Assembly (NCBI GenBank): GCA_021203685.1
Contig: JAJQAS010000278.1
Coordinates: 1-14,554, forward strand
Direction: 5' to 3'
Origin: Clostridiales bacterium
GTDB lineage: Bacteria; Bacillota; Clostridia; Oscillospirales; Oscillospiraceae
DNA: 14,554 nt
A program made the translations under genes and the position numbers. Numbering within the stretch: the first letter of the stretch is position 1; each line of letters starts with the position of its first letter. Positions 4,730-13,419 of the stretch are shown in pieces. The notes beneath the pieces were generated by a model, which ran no database searches, was not told the DNA's origin, and saw only the letters and a program-made list of their open reading frames with translations.

Positions 4730-7700
4730 TCAGCCGCCGGAGCCGTCGAAATCGTGGGGGGCGTTCTGGCTGCGCTGCTTTTCGTTGATGATGAGCATTT
4801 GCAGCCGGTTCTCGATGTTGGCAAAGCTGACGTCGGGGTCGTAGTCCAGCGGCAAGATCTGCGCGTCCGGGTAGAGGGCTTTCAGCTGCTTGGAAATGCC
4901 CCGGCCCACCACATGGTTGGGCAGGCACCCGAAGGGCTGGAGGATGATGAACGCCCGGCAGCCGTGGGCGGCGTGGTGGAGAATTTCGCCGGGGATGAGC
5001 ACGCCCTCCCCCGCGTCGAAGGTGTGGTGAATGATGGAGTCGCTGGCCTGCACCAGCTCCGGCATCCGCACGGCGGGGGAGTAAAGGGGATGCTCCTTGG
5101 CGATGCTGTCGGTGACGGAGTGGACCACCTCAAAGGCTTCGTCCGCCACCCGGTACCAGACCTTTTCCCGGACGGGCTTGTGGACGTGATACTCCTTCAC
5201 CTGGCTGTCCTTGTAGAAGTAGGTCTTGCGGATGACGTCGGTCATGCGGGCCTCAATGACCTCCATGCCGTTGCGCTCCAGATAGGCTTCGATGTCCCGG
5301 TTGGCGCCGGGGTGGAAGTTCAGCAGGTACTCGCCCACGATGAGCACGGTGGGCTTGGGGTGGGAGCGGTCGTAGGGGACCTCTTTCATCAGCTGAATGG
5401 CCTTCTGGAAGCCCTTCCTTGCGCCAATGCTGCCATGGCGCTCCAGCCCCTCCATCACCGCGTCAATGCCCGCCTCGAAGGCTTTGTCGGCGCTGCCCGG
5501 CTCCAGCTCATAGGGGCGAATTTTCCGCAGCAGCTCCTCCAGCGCGTCGATCATGGGCAGACCCATGGCGATGTTCACCGAGGCGGCGACGCTCATATGG
5601 TAGCCGGGGTGCATATCGTGGCTGTCCTGGTCGTCGTTGGTGACAACGGGCACGTCGGGGTACCCCGCGTCGTCCAGGGCCTTGCGCAGCAGGGCGCTGT
5701 AGTGGGTCAGGCGACAGTCGCCCACGTACTTGCCCATGCCGATGGCCACGTCCTTGCCGTCGTACTTCCCGCTGCGCAGAGCGGCCAGGGCCTCGCCGAT
5801 GACCATCTGGGCGGGGAAACAGATGTCGTTGTGGACGTACTGCTTGCCCAGGCGAATGGCCTCGTCCCGTCCCATGTCCAGCGACTCGGTGCGCAGGCCG
5901 TCCCGCCCCATGGCGGCGGACATCAGGCGGCAGAAGGCCCGGGAGGTGTTGGGGATGAGGACGATTTTCTCTTTCCGGTCGGCCTTGGTGAACTTCACCG
6001 GATAGGGGTCCTTCAGAGGATGAACAGTGAGCTTTTCCTCGCTCTGCCGCCGCATGGCCAGCGTCTCCACAAAGGAGCGCACCCGGATGTTCAGCGGCCC
6101 CTGGATGTCGCTCTCGTCCACCTTCAAAATCAGGGGGGTCTTGCCGGAGATTTCCCGCATCAGGCGGATGATTTCATCGGAGAGGTAGGCGTCGTGGCCG
6201 CAGCCGAAGCTGACCAGCTGCACGTATTCCAGATTGGGGTCGCTGGCGGCCATGATGGCGGAGGACAGCATCCGGGCGTGGTAGTTGTTCACCACGTCCA
6301 GGGTGCTCTTGTGCAGCTCCACCTCGTTGGCGTGGGGCAGGCTGTCGGCGGTGAGGACGGGGATGCCCAGTTTGGTGAACATCTCCGGCAGGTCGTGGTT
6401 GACCAGCGCGTCGTTTTGGTAGGGCCGGGAGGCCAACACCACGGCGTAGGTATTCTTTTCCCGCACTTCGTCCAGCACCTTCTGGCCCGCCTCCACCATC
6501 TGGCGGCGGAAGGACGCCTGGGCCTCGTCACCCGCCTGAATGGCGGCTTTCGTCAGCTCTCTGGGTACCTGGAAGGTGGCCTCCATGTAGGAGCTGAGCT
6601 GGTCCAGCCGGTCCGCGTCGGTGTACCAGTGGAACAGGGGCGCGTCGTAGGGGATGCCCCACTTTTTGGAGGGGTCGTCGGCGTTGCGCAGGACGATGGG
6701 GTAGCCCTTGACCACGGCGCACATGGATTCGCTGGTTTTCTCCGTGTTCTCGGAGGGTACGGTGGTGATGGAGGGCATGAAGATGCGGTCCACCTTTTTG
6801 TGTGCCAGGTCCCGGATGTGGCCGTGGACCAGCTTGGCGGGGAAACAGACCGTGTCAGAAGTCACGGCGGAGAGGCCGCTCTCGTACATCTTCCGGGTGC
6901 TGGGAGCGGAGAGCTGGACGGTGAAGCCCAGGCTCCGCAAAAAGGCGTTCCAGAAGGGCATGGAGTCCCAGAAGGACAGCACCCGGGGGATGCCGATGGT
7001 GATGTTCCGCTTGGGGGCCAGCTCCGGGCAGGGGTAATCCTGGAACAGCAGCTTCTGCCGCAGGGGGTACAGGTTGGGGACCTTGTCTTTTTGCGCGGTC
7101 TTTTCCCGCAGCTGGGCGCGGACGCGCTCGTCTTTGGGGTCGCCCAGCACCTCGCCCCGCTCGCAGCGGTTGTTGGTCACCCAAGACGCGCCGTTGGAGA
7201 AGGTGACGATGGCCCGCTTGCAGTGGTTGCCGCAGAAGGGACAGGGGGCGTTGGCCTCCTGGGTGTAAGTAAAGTCGTCCATGGCGTCCAGGCCGATGAA
7301 GGTGTGCTCACCGGTGGAGCGCTCTTTTGCAATCAGCGCCGCGCCGATGGCGCCCATCACGCCGGGGTAGGGGGCGCGGGTCACGGGGCGGCCAATGTGT
7401 TCCTCCATGGCCCGGAGGACGGCGTCGTTGCGGAAAGTGCCGCCCTGAACTACGATATTATTGCCCAGGCTGTCCAGGTTGGAGATGCGGATGACCTTGG
7501 TAAAGACGTTTTCGATGATGGAGCGGCACAGACCGGCCATGATGTCGCCGGGGGTCTTGCCGCTGCGCTGCTCGGTGATGATGCTGCTGTTCATAAACAC
7601 GGTGCAGCGGCTGCCCAGACAGGCGGGCTGGGGCGAGCGGAAGGCTTCCTCGGCAATTTGCTCCACAGGGATGTGGAGGGAGGAGGCGAAGTTCTCCAAA

Positions 7701-9118
7701 AAGGAGCCGCAGCCGGAGGAACAGGCTTCGTTGACCACGATGTTGGTGATGATGCCGTGGTCCAGCCAGATGGCCTTCATGTCCTGCCCGCCGATGTCCA
7801 GGATAAAGGTGGCGTCAGGGACATACTTGGCGGCGGCGCGGGCGTGGGCTACGGTCTCTACCGCATGGCACTCGGCGGAGAAGGCCCGGGCGAAGAGCTG
7901 CTCGCCGTAGCCGGTGGTGCCCACCCCCAAAATCTCCAGCTCCGCCCCGGCGTCCCGGTAGCGGTTCCGCAGGGCGATGAGGGCGTTTTTGGCCACCTGG
8001 AGGGGTTCTCCGGCGTTGGGGGCGTAGAAGGAGTCCAGCAGGTTCTCCTCGTCGTCCAGCAGGACGAACTTGGTGGTGGTGCTGCCGGAGTCGATGCCCA
8101 GCCAGGCCCGCACCTTCTGCCCCTTGTGCAGGGGGATGGGGGTCTGTGCGGGGAGAGCGTGGGCGGCCTTCCAGTCGTCCCGCTCCCGCTCGGTGGCGAA
8201 AAAGGGTTTGGCCTGGCTGGCGTTGGCGTGTTCGCTGCCCTCGTACCACAGCAGCTTTGCCACCAGCTCGGGCAGCGCGACCTCCCGGCTGTCGGCACAG
8301 AGGCCGTCCAGCGACAGGGCCGCGCCCCGGGCAATGATCAGCTCCGGGTGGTCGGGCTGGAGGGCTTCGCCCTCCTTCAGCTCCAGCCGCTCACAGAACA
8401 CCCTCACCAGCGTGGGGTTGAAGGTCAGCGGCCCGCCCTCGAAGGCCACCGGCGCGGTGATGTCCAGCCCCTGGGCCAGACCGCCGATGGTCTGCTTGGC
8501 GATGGCGTGGAAGGTGGACAGGGCCAGGTCCGCCTTGGAGATGCCCTGGTTCAGCAGGGGCTGGATGTCGGTCTTGGCGTAAACGCCGCAGCGGCCGGAC
8601 ACGTCGTAGACGGTGGTGCCCTGGGCAGCCAGGGCGTTGAACTCCTCCACCGGCACGTTGAGGATGGAGGCCACCTCGTCGATGAAGGCGCCGGTGCCGC
8701 CGGCGCAGCTGCCGTTCATGCGCATATCGGCCACTTCCAGGTTGTCGGTCTGGCTGTCCCGCCGGAAGAAGATGATTTTGGCGTCCTGCCCGCCCAGCTC
8801 AATGGCGGTGCCCACGTCATCGTAGCGGGCGCGGAGGGCGGCGGCGTTGGCCACCACCTCCTGGATGAAGCTGGCGTCGATGGCGGTGGCGATGGCCTTG
8901 CCGCCGGAGCCGCACACCGCCACCCGGAAGGTCTGTTGGGGGAATTTTTTGTCGATGTCCTCCAGCACCTGGCGGACGGTGCGACTCTGCTTGGCCCGGT
9001 GCCGGATGTAGCAGGAGTAGAGGGTGCTGTCGTCCTCCGGGTTCAAAACGACGGCCTTGACGGTGGTGGAGCCGATGTCAAGGCCCAGGTAGAGGGGAGT
9101 GGTTTGGGTGTTGTTCAT
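4730..9118 (-). CDS. Giant acyl-CoA dehydratase activase (BcrAD/BadFG ATPase pair plus DUF2229)
   Basis: The 1462-residue protein belongs to the large activase-related family of Clostridia, related to HgdC-type activators that use ATP to push an electron into 2-hydroxyacyl-CoA dehydratases and benzoyl-CoA reductases. Two ASKHA ATPase domains are visible. The first begins LGLDIGSTTVK (residues 11-21) and has NGSCAGGTGAF with its cluster cysteine at 138. The second begins LGIDSGSTTTK (aspartate 343) and has ACSSGCGSF (cysteines 466 and 470). A cysteine-rich linker CPFCGNHC (626-633) precedes the DUF2229 segment NITIGIPRVLSFWDSMPFW (from about 703), then dehydratase-like C-terminal regions containing NDICFPAQMVIGE and YVGDCRLTHYS. 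The length fits the family. The ATG at 9118 has GAGG about 9 bases upstream. It follows marR on the same strand after 94 bases. No dehydratase subunits are nearby, so the partner is unknown. The frame continues beyond the TGA (separate entry). Confidence 0.92.
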   Translation of the reverse strand: MNNTQTTPLYLGLDIGSTTVKAVVLNPEDDSTLYSCYIRHRAKQSRTVRQVLEDIDKKFPQQTFRVAVCGSGGKAIATAIDASFIQEVVANAAALRARYDDVGTAIELGGQDAKIIFFRRDSQTDNLEVADMRMNGSCAGGTGAFIDEVASILNVPVEEFNALAAQGTTVYDVSGRCGVYAKTDIQPLLNQGISKADLALSTFHAIAKQTIGGLAQGLDITAPVAFEGGPLTFNPTLVRVFCERLELKEGEALQPDHPELIIARGAALSLDGLCADSREVALPELVAKLLWYEGSEHANASQAKPFFATERERDDWKAAHALPAQTPIPLHKGQKVRAWLGIDSGSTTTKFVLLDDEENLLDSFYAPNAGEPLQVAKNALIALRNRYRDAGAELEILGVGTTGYGEQLFARAFSAECHAVETVAHARAAAKYVPDATFILDIGGQDMKAIWLDHGIITNIVVNEACSSGCGSFLENFASSLHIPVEQIAEEAFRSPQPACLGSRCTVFMNSSIITEQRSGKTPGDIMAGLCRSIIENVFTKVIRISNLDSLGNNIVVQGGTFRNDAVLRAMEEHIGRPVTRAPYPGVMGAIGAALIAKERSTGEHTFIGLDAMDDFTYTQEANAPCPFCGNHCKRAIVTFSNGASWVTNNRCERGEVLGDPKDERVRAQLREKTAQKDKVPNLYPLRQKLLFQDYPCPELAPKRNITIGIPRVLSFWDSMPFWNAFLRSLGFTVQLSAPSTRKMYESGLSAVTSDTVCFPAKLVHGHIRDLAHKKVDRIFMPSITTVPSENTEKTSESMCAVVKGYPIVLRNADDPSKKWGIPYDAPLFHWYTDADRLDQLSSYMEATFQVPRELTKAAIQAGDEAQASFRRQMVEAGQKVLDEVREKNTYAVVLASRPYQNDALVNHDLPEMFTKLGIPVLTADSLPHANEVELHKSTLDVVNNYHARMLSSAIMAASDPNLEYVQLVSFGCGHDAYLSDEIIRLMREISGKTPLILKVDESDIQGPLNIRVRSFVETLAMRRQSEEKLTVHPLKDPYPVKFTKADRKEKIVLIPNTSRAFCRLMSAAMGRDGLRTESLDMGRDEAIRLGKQYVHNDICFPAQMVIGEALAALRSGKYDGKDVAIGMGKYVGDCRLTHYSALLRKALDDAGYPDVPVVTNDDQDSHDMHPGYHMSVAASVNIAMGLPMIDALEELLRKIRPYELEPGSADKAFEAGIDAVMEGLERHGSIGARKGFQKAIQLMKEVPYDRSHPKPTVLIVGEYLLNFHPGANRDIEAYLERNGMEVIEARMTDVIRKTYFYKDSQVKEYHVHKPVREKVWYRVADEAFEVVHSVTDSIAKEHPLYSPAVRMPELVQASDSIIHHTFDAGEGVLIPGEILHHAAHGCRAFIILQPFGCLPNHVVGRGISKQLKALYPDAQILPLDYDPDVSFANIENRLQMLIINEKQRSQNAPHDFDGSGG

Positions 9119-9177
9119 ACTGCGAAACCTCGTGTTACTGGCTGAGTTGACCGCTATTTCTAACAAATAAAATGGAA

Positions 9178-9203
9178 ACGCCTCCAGCGGCCCAATGGGG
9201 CGT
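9178..9203 (-). terminator. Possible weak hairpin between marR and the activase gene
   Basis: ACGCC and CCA arms (9178-9186, one bulged T) pair with TGG and GGCGT (9196-9203). On the minus strand the stem is followed by TTCCATTTTATTT, a T-rich but interrupted tail. It could partly end the marR transcript or stabilise its 3' end. Evidence is weak. Confidence 0.25.
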
Positions 9204-9212
9204 CCGTTCGAT

Positions 9213-9680
9213 TTACACCGCGCAGGGGGGCTGCTCGATGTCTTTGCTCTCGACTGGGGGTTGGGGCAGCTGGGAGATGCTCCCCACGATGCGCACATAT
9301 CTGGCGGCGTCATCCTCGACCAGGCACTCCAACAGCTGGGTGCAGCAGGACTGGTAAAAGGCCAGCTTCTCCTGGGCGTACTGCCGCCCTTCGGCGGTGA
9401 TGAACACCTGGAGCATTCGTTTGTCGTCGGGGTCGGTGCGGCGCACCACATAGCCCTTTTTCACCAGGCTGTTGAGGATGGCGGCCACCCGGGAGGTGTT
9501 CACCTGGAGCCGCTGGCTCAGCTCCTTGGGGCTGACGCCGTCCCGCTGGAACACCAGGTAGTTCAGGGCGGCCAGCTCTCCGTGGGCCATCTCCGTCATC
9601 TGCCGCTGGACGATGCTGCCGCGCATTTCGCCGAGGAGCATGTGGTCGATCAGCTCCCGGGCAAGGGGTTCATAATTCAT
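9213..9680 (-). CDS. MarR-family transcriptional regulator
   Basis: A 155-residue winged-helix repressor of the MarR type, which acts as a dimer on palindromic DNA. The helical N-terminus is followed by the DNA-binding core: GELAALNYLVFQRDGVSPKE (helix and start of the HTH), LSQRLQVNTSRVAAILNSL (recognition region), then the wing GYVVRRTDPDDKRMLQVFIT with the conserved D-x-R-x-x-x-V pattern (DDKRMLQVFIT). The C-terminal helix AQEKLAFYQSCCTQLLECL carries a CC pair that could sense oxidants, as in some MarR proteins; this is speculation. Translation from the ATG at 9680 is supported only by a weak AGAG, while a strong GGAAGGAG lies about 40 bases upstream with no standard in-frame start codon behind it. 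A promoter-operator precedes the gene, and the activase gene follows on the same strand. Confidence 0.9.
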   Translation of the reverse strand: MNYEPLARELIDHMLLGEMRGSIVQRQMTEMAHGELAALNYLVFQRDGVSPKELSQRLQVNTSRVAAILNSLVKKGYVVRRTDPDDKRMLQVFITAEGRQYAQEKLAFYQSCCTQLLECLVEDDAARYVRIVGSISQLPQPPVESKDIEQPPCAV

Positions 9681-9751
9681 GGGCTCTTTTGGAGACGCTG
9701 CAACCAGGGCGATGCGCTCCTTCCTTTCCGAATACTGGGGGCAAAAACGAT

Positions 9752-9800
9752 TTTGCTCATCCTATGAGCAAATTTTAGTTGCATTTTTCGACTTTGTCAA
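9752..9800 (-). promoter_or_regulatory. marR promoter with a MarR-type operator palindrome
   Basis: On the minus strand TTGACA (9800-9795) and TAAAAT (9777-9772) are 17 bases apart. Abutting the -10 and covering the expected start point is a perfect inverted repeat of 9-base arms, TTTGCTCAT and ATGAGCAAA (9752-9760 and 9764-9772), with a 3-base centre. Size and position fit a MarR dimer site and autorepression; that MarR itself binds here is inference. Confidence 0.72.
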
Positions 9801-10002
9801 CCGGTAAAATCACGAATACAGGCCCCGCTTTTCCGGGGCAGTACAGTGGATATGCGAAACCGGCGGTCAGTTTTTTGTGGAAACGGGCAAAACGACGAAA
9901 ATAACAGGCTTAAAGTGCGGATATGTGTGTATCTCTTACAGAATTTCGGGTTTGGGGACACCTGCTCTTTTTCAAAACGGGTAGCCATTCCCCGGCCTTT
10001 TG
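9801..10002. other. Intergenic region between the marR and addB promoters
   Basis: About 200 bases hold a GC hairpin, GCCCCG (9822-9827) with CGGGGC (9834-9839), without a T run. There is nothing else I can support: no small ORF with a ribosome binding site and no second operator. Confidence 0.4.
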
Positions 10003-10011
10003 TGATATAAT
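10003..10011 (+). promoter_or_regulatory. Extended -10 promoter of addB
   Basis: TGA-TATAAT (10003-10011) is a perfect -10 hexamer with the extended TG element, which compensates for the lack of a recognisable -35. The start would be near 10018, about 35 bases before the addB ATG. Confidence 0.6.
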
Positions 10012-10052
10012 GAGCGCAGAATTTTTGCGACATCGGAAAGGGGGAAACCGCC

Positions 10053-13000
10053 ATGCTCCATCTGCTGCTGGGCCGGGCCAAGACCGGCAAGACCACGGAA
10101 CTGTTCCGCCGCATTGTGGCCAACGGGCCCCAGCGGCCCCAGGTGCTGCTGGTGCCGGAGCAGTATTCCCACGAGACGGAGCGCCGCCTCTGCCGGGCCG
10201 GGGGCAACCGGACAGCGGGGTACTGCGAGGTGCTGTCCTTCACCCGGCTGGCCAACCGGGTGTTCACCAAGGGCGGCGGACTGGCGGAGCCGGTGCTGGA
10301 CGGCGGCGGGCGGCTGCTGCTGATGCACGAGGCGGTGCAGGCCACGGCAGGTACCCTCTCCGTCTACGCCAGGCCCTCCCGGAAGGCGGCCTTTTTAGAG
10401 GGGCTGCTCTCCACGGCAGACGAGCTGAAAAGCTACTGCGTCCAGCCGGACGACCTGTTGGCGGCAGGCCGGGAGGAGGAGGGCGACCCGGCGGCGCGGC
10501 TCCACGACCTGGGCCTGATTTTAGGGGCCTATGAGGGGCTGGTGGCCCGGCGGGCCGCCGACCCCCGGGACCGGCTGACCCGCGCCGCGGAGCGCATGGG
10601 CGACTGCGGCTACGGAGCGGGCTGGGACTTCTATGTGGACAGCTTCACCGACTTCACTCCCCAGGAACTGCTGGTTCTGGAACAGCTCCTGCGGCAGGCC
10701 GCCTCGGTCACGGTGGCGCTGACCTGCGACACCCTGGCCCCGGAGGGGGCGGAGCCACGCACTTTCGCCCGGAAAACTGCCCTGGGTCTGCTGGAGCTGG
10801 CGAAAGCCTGCCACGTCCCGGCGGACTGCCAGACCCTCACCGGGCGGAAGGACGGCTGCCCCCCGGCGCTGGCGCTGCTGGAGGAGGGATTGTTCGACCG
10901 GGACCAGTCCGCCAACCATGTTCCCCCGGAGGGTGTGCGGCTGCTGACCGCCGCCGACCCCTACGCCGAGGTGGAGGCCGCAGCGGGAGAAATTCGCCGC
11001 CTGGTGCGGGAGGAAGGGCTGCACTACCGGGAGATCGCCGTCTCCGCCCGGACCATGGAGGACTACGGCGACCTCATTGAGACCATCTTCCAGCGGTACG
11101 AAATTCCCGTGTTTTTGGGCCAGCGGGAGGACATCCTGCAAAAGCCCATCCTGACCCTGCTGACCGCCGCCCTGGACGCGGCAGGTGGGCGGTATGAGTA
11201 CGACGACCTGTTCCGCTACCTGAAAACCGGCCTGGCGGGGGTGCCGCTGGAGGAAGTGGATCTGCTGGAGAACTACGCCCTGCGGTGGAACCTGCGGGGC
11301 AGCCAGTGGACCCGGGAGGCCCCCTGGAACTGGCACCCGGAGGGCTACGGCCGGAAGTGGACGGAGGAGGACCACGCCCTGGTGGAGCGGCTGGACGGGC
11401 TGCGCCGGGACATCATCGCCCCGCTGGAGCGGCTGCGCCAGACCCCCAAGGGGCCGGGCAGAGACCTGGTGGAGGCCCTCTACGGCTTTTTGGAGGACAT
11501 TCAGCTACCCCAGCGTCTGACCGAGCGGGCGGAGGCCCTGCGGGAGCGGGGAGACTTGCAGCAGGCGGAGGAATATCGCCAGCTGTGGGACATCCTCTGT
11601 GGGGCCATGGAGCAGTGCGCCCAGCTGATGGGGGACGACCCCCTGACCATGGAGGAGTTCTCCGACCTGTTCCAGCTGGTGCTGAGCCAGTACGACGTGG
11701 GAACCATCCCCGTCTCTCTCGACAGAGTTGCCGCCGGGGAGCTGGGGCGGCTGGCCCACCGGGAGACGAAGGTTCTCTTCCTGCTGGGGATGGACGACGA
11801 CCACTTCCCCCTGGTGACGCAAAATCCCAGCCTGCTCACCGACGAGGACAGGCTGCTGCTGAGCAGCCGGGGGTGTGAGCTGGCCCCCGATGCGGACGAG
11901 CGGCTGGACCGGGAAAACGTGCTGGCCTGCGACGGGGTGTGCATCCCCTCGGAGCGGCTGTACCTGAGCTGGGCAGAGCGGGGGACCGGCGGCGGGGAGT
12001 GCCGACCGGCGTACCTCATCCGGCGGCTGCGGCAGCTGTTCCCCACCCTGGAGGCGGAGGAGCCGGATAAAACTCTTCGCTACGGCGCGCCCCTCCCCGC
12101 TCTGGACGAGGCAGCTCGGGGCGGCAGTCCGGCGGTGTTCGCCGTGCTGGGAGAGGACCCCGTCTGGGCCGGGCGGACACAGGCCATGCGGGAGGCCGCC
12201 ACTCGGCAGCGGGGCAGCCTCTCCCGCTCGTCTACAGACGCCCTCTATGGAAAAAAGGTGCGGCTCTCCGCCTCCAAGATGGACACCATGAAGAGCTGCC
12301 ACTTCTCCTATTTTATGCAGTACGGACTCCGGGCCAAGGCCCGGAAACCGGCGGGGTTCGACCCGCCCCAGGTGGGTACCTTTGTCCACTACGCCCTGGA
12401 ACACGTCCTCCGGGAGGCCCAGGAGCGGGGCGGCGTCAAGAAACTGGACACAGACGAGATCCGGGAGCTGACCCGGCAGGCAGTAGAGCGGTTCATCCGG
12501 GAGGAGCTGGGCGAGCCGGAGGAGCAGACCCCCCGGTTCCGCTATCTGTTCCGGCGGCTGACCAAATCGGTGGACTTAATTGTGGAAAACGTGGCCGACG
12601 AGCTGCGGCACTCCCAGTTCCAGCCCATCTCCTTCGAGCTGGGCTTCGGCGCGGGGAAAGATTTACCTCCGGTGGAGCTGAAAACTGAAGGCGTCACCCT
12701 GTCCATTTCCGGCTTTGTGGACCGGGTGGACGGCTGGGTCTACGGCGATAAATTGTACCTCCGAGTGGTGGACTACAAGACGGGGAAAAAGTCCTTCTCC
12801 CTCACCGACGTGTGGCACGGGCTGGAGATGCAGATGCTGCTCTACCTGTTCACCCTGGAGGACGAGGGCAAGGCCCTCTATGGCAGGGACATCGTGGCCT
12901 CCGGTGTGCTGTATCTGCCCGCAAGAGATTTGATTCTGCCGGGGAGCCACGGCATGACCGAGGAGGAGCGGCGCAAGGCGTTGGACACGGCCCTTCGCCG

Positions 13001-13373
13001 CAGCGGGATGCTGCTGGACGATGCCCAGGTGCTCCACGCCATGGAGGACGTACCCCTGGGGGAGTCCCCCCGGTTCCTGCCCATCAAGGTGGCCAAGCGC
13101 ACCGGGGCCATCTCCGGCGAGAGCCTGGCCACCGCCGCCCAGTGGGGCAAGCTCCACCGCCACGTAGGGGAGATTTTGCGGGAGATCGCCCACGAGATCG
13201 CCGCCGGGGACATCTCCGCCGACCCCTACCTCCGCGCCGACGGGCGCAGCCCCTGCGACTACTGCGACTACCCCCAGGCCTGCCACTTCGAGGAGGGGCA
13301 GGGCGGCGACTGCCGCCGGTTCCTCTACAAGGTGCAGGGGAAGGACTTCTGGGAGAAGGAAAAAGGGGAGTGA
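10053..13373 (+). CDS. addB: ATP-dependent helicase/nuclease subunit B (AddB)
   Basis: AddB is one half of the AddAB complex that processes double-strand DNA breaks for RecA-mediated recombination in Firmicutes. The product has 1106 residues, close to the usual 1100-1170. A Walker A motif GRAKTGKT is at residues 7-14, followed by the AddB-typical QVLLVPEQYSHETERRL. The C-terminal nuclease shows GFVDRVDGW and VVDYKTGKKS (about 887-912), the D and D-Y-K residues of the RecB-type PD-(D/E)xK site. Four cysteines match the AddB iron-sulfur cluster: C749 (MKSCHFSYF) and CDYCDYPQAC with cysteines at 1068, 1071 and 1077. The start has AAGGGGG eight bases upstream. The usual partner addA does not follow; a heptad tract and hairpins and then convergent hsp20 genes lie downstream. 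A helicase-fold subunit of this type without its partner nearby is unusual but the gene looks intact. Confidence 0.95.
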   Translation: MLHLLLGRAKTGKTTELFRRIVANGPQRPQVLLVPEQYSHETERRLCRAGGNRTAGYCEVLSFTRLANRVFTKGGGLAEPVLDGGGRLLLMHEAVQATAGTLSVYARPSRKAAFLEGLLSTADELKSYCVQPDDLLAAGREEEGDPAARLHDLGLILGAYEGLVARRAADPRDRLTRAAERMGDCGYGAGWDFYVDSFTDFTPQELLVLEQLLRQAASVTVALTCDTLAPEGAEPRTFARKTALGLLELAKACHVPADCQTLTGRKDGCPPALALLEEGLFDRDQSANHVPPEGVRLLTAADPYAEVEAAAGEIRRLVREEGLHYREIAVSARTMEDYGDLIETIFQRYEIPVFLGQREDILQKPILTLLTAALDAAGGRYEYDDLFRYLKTGLAGVPLEEVDLLENYALRWNLRGSQWTREAPWNWHPEGYGRKWTEEDHALVERLDGLRRDIIAPLERLRQTPKGPGRDLVEALYGFLEDIQLPQRLTERAEALRERGDLQQAEEYRQLWDILCGAMEQCAQLMGDDPLTMEEFSDLFQLVLSQYDVGTIPVSLDRVAAGELGRLAHRETKVLFLLGMDDDHFPLVTQNPSLLTDEDRLLLSSRGCELAPDADERLDRENVLACDGVCIPSERLYLSWAERGTGGGECRPAYLIRRLRQLFPTLEAEEPDKTLRYGAPLPALDEAARGGSPAVFAVLGEDPVWAGRTQAMREAATRQRGSLSRSSTDALYGKKVRLSASKMDTMKSCHFSYFMQYGLRAKARKPAGFDPPQVGTFVHYALEHVLREAQERGGVKKLDTDEIRELTRQAVERFIREELGEPEEQTPRFRYLFRRLTKSVDLIVENVADELRHSQFQPISFELGFGAGKDLPPVELKTEGVTLSISGFVDRVDGWVYGDKLYLRVVDYKTGKKSFSLTDVWHGLEMQMLLYLFTLEDEGKALYGRDIVASGVLYLPARDLILPGSHGMTEEERRKALDTALRRSGMLLDDAQVLHAMEDVPLGESPRFLPIKVAKRTGAISGESLATAAQWGKLHRHVGEILREIAHEIAAGDISADPYLRADGRSPCDYCDYPQACHFEEGQGGDCRRFLYKVQGKDFWEKEKGE

Positions 13374-13380
13374 AAGAGTT

Positions 13381-13408
13381 GTTAGCTATTAGCTTTTAGC
13401 TGTTAGTC
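13381..13408. repeat. Second heptanucleotide tandem tract, after addB
   Basis: Four 7-base units follow each other: GTTAGCT, ATTAGCT, TTTAGCT and GTTAGTC. They begin 7 bases after the addB stop. The shared core TTAGC every seven bases recalls the tract over the cysN stop, where the units are read as TTAGCAA. Confidence 0.72.
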
Positions 13409-13419
13409 ATTTCCAAACA

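Noticed and set aside
4700..4732. TGA at 4732-4730 as a selenocysteine codon
   Set aside because: The tail behind it has no catalytic or redox character, and the mRNA after the TGA offers only a short GGAC/GUCC hairpin, not a bacterial SECIS of expected size and loop.
4604..9145. A 1513-codon open frame on the plus strand, opposite the activase gene
   Set aside because: It is the antisense shadow of a GC-rich gene whose codons mostly end in G or C. Its translation is rich in V, G, H, Q and L without recognisable domains, while the opposite strand encodes a clear ATPase/DUF2229 protein.
9178..9203. A firm terminator separating marR from the activase gene
   Set aside because: The stem is short with a bulge and the T tract is interrupted, so I kept it only as a low-confidence hairpin.
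9119..9451. An N-terminal extension of the activase reading back into marR
   Set aside because: The extra residues are an out-of-frame reading of marR. The ATG at 9118 with GAGG upstream begins directly at the conserved LGLDIGSTT block.
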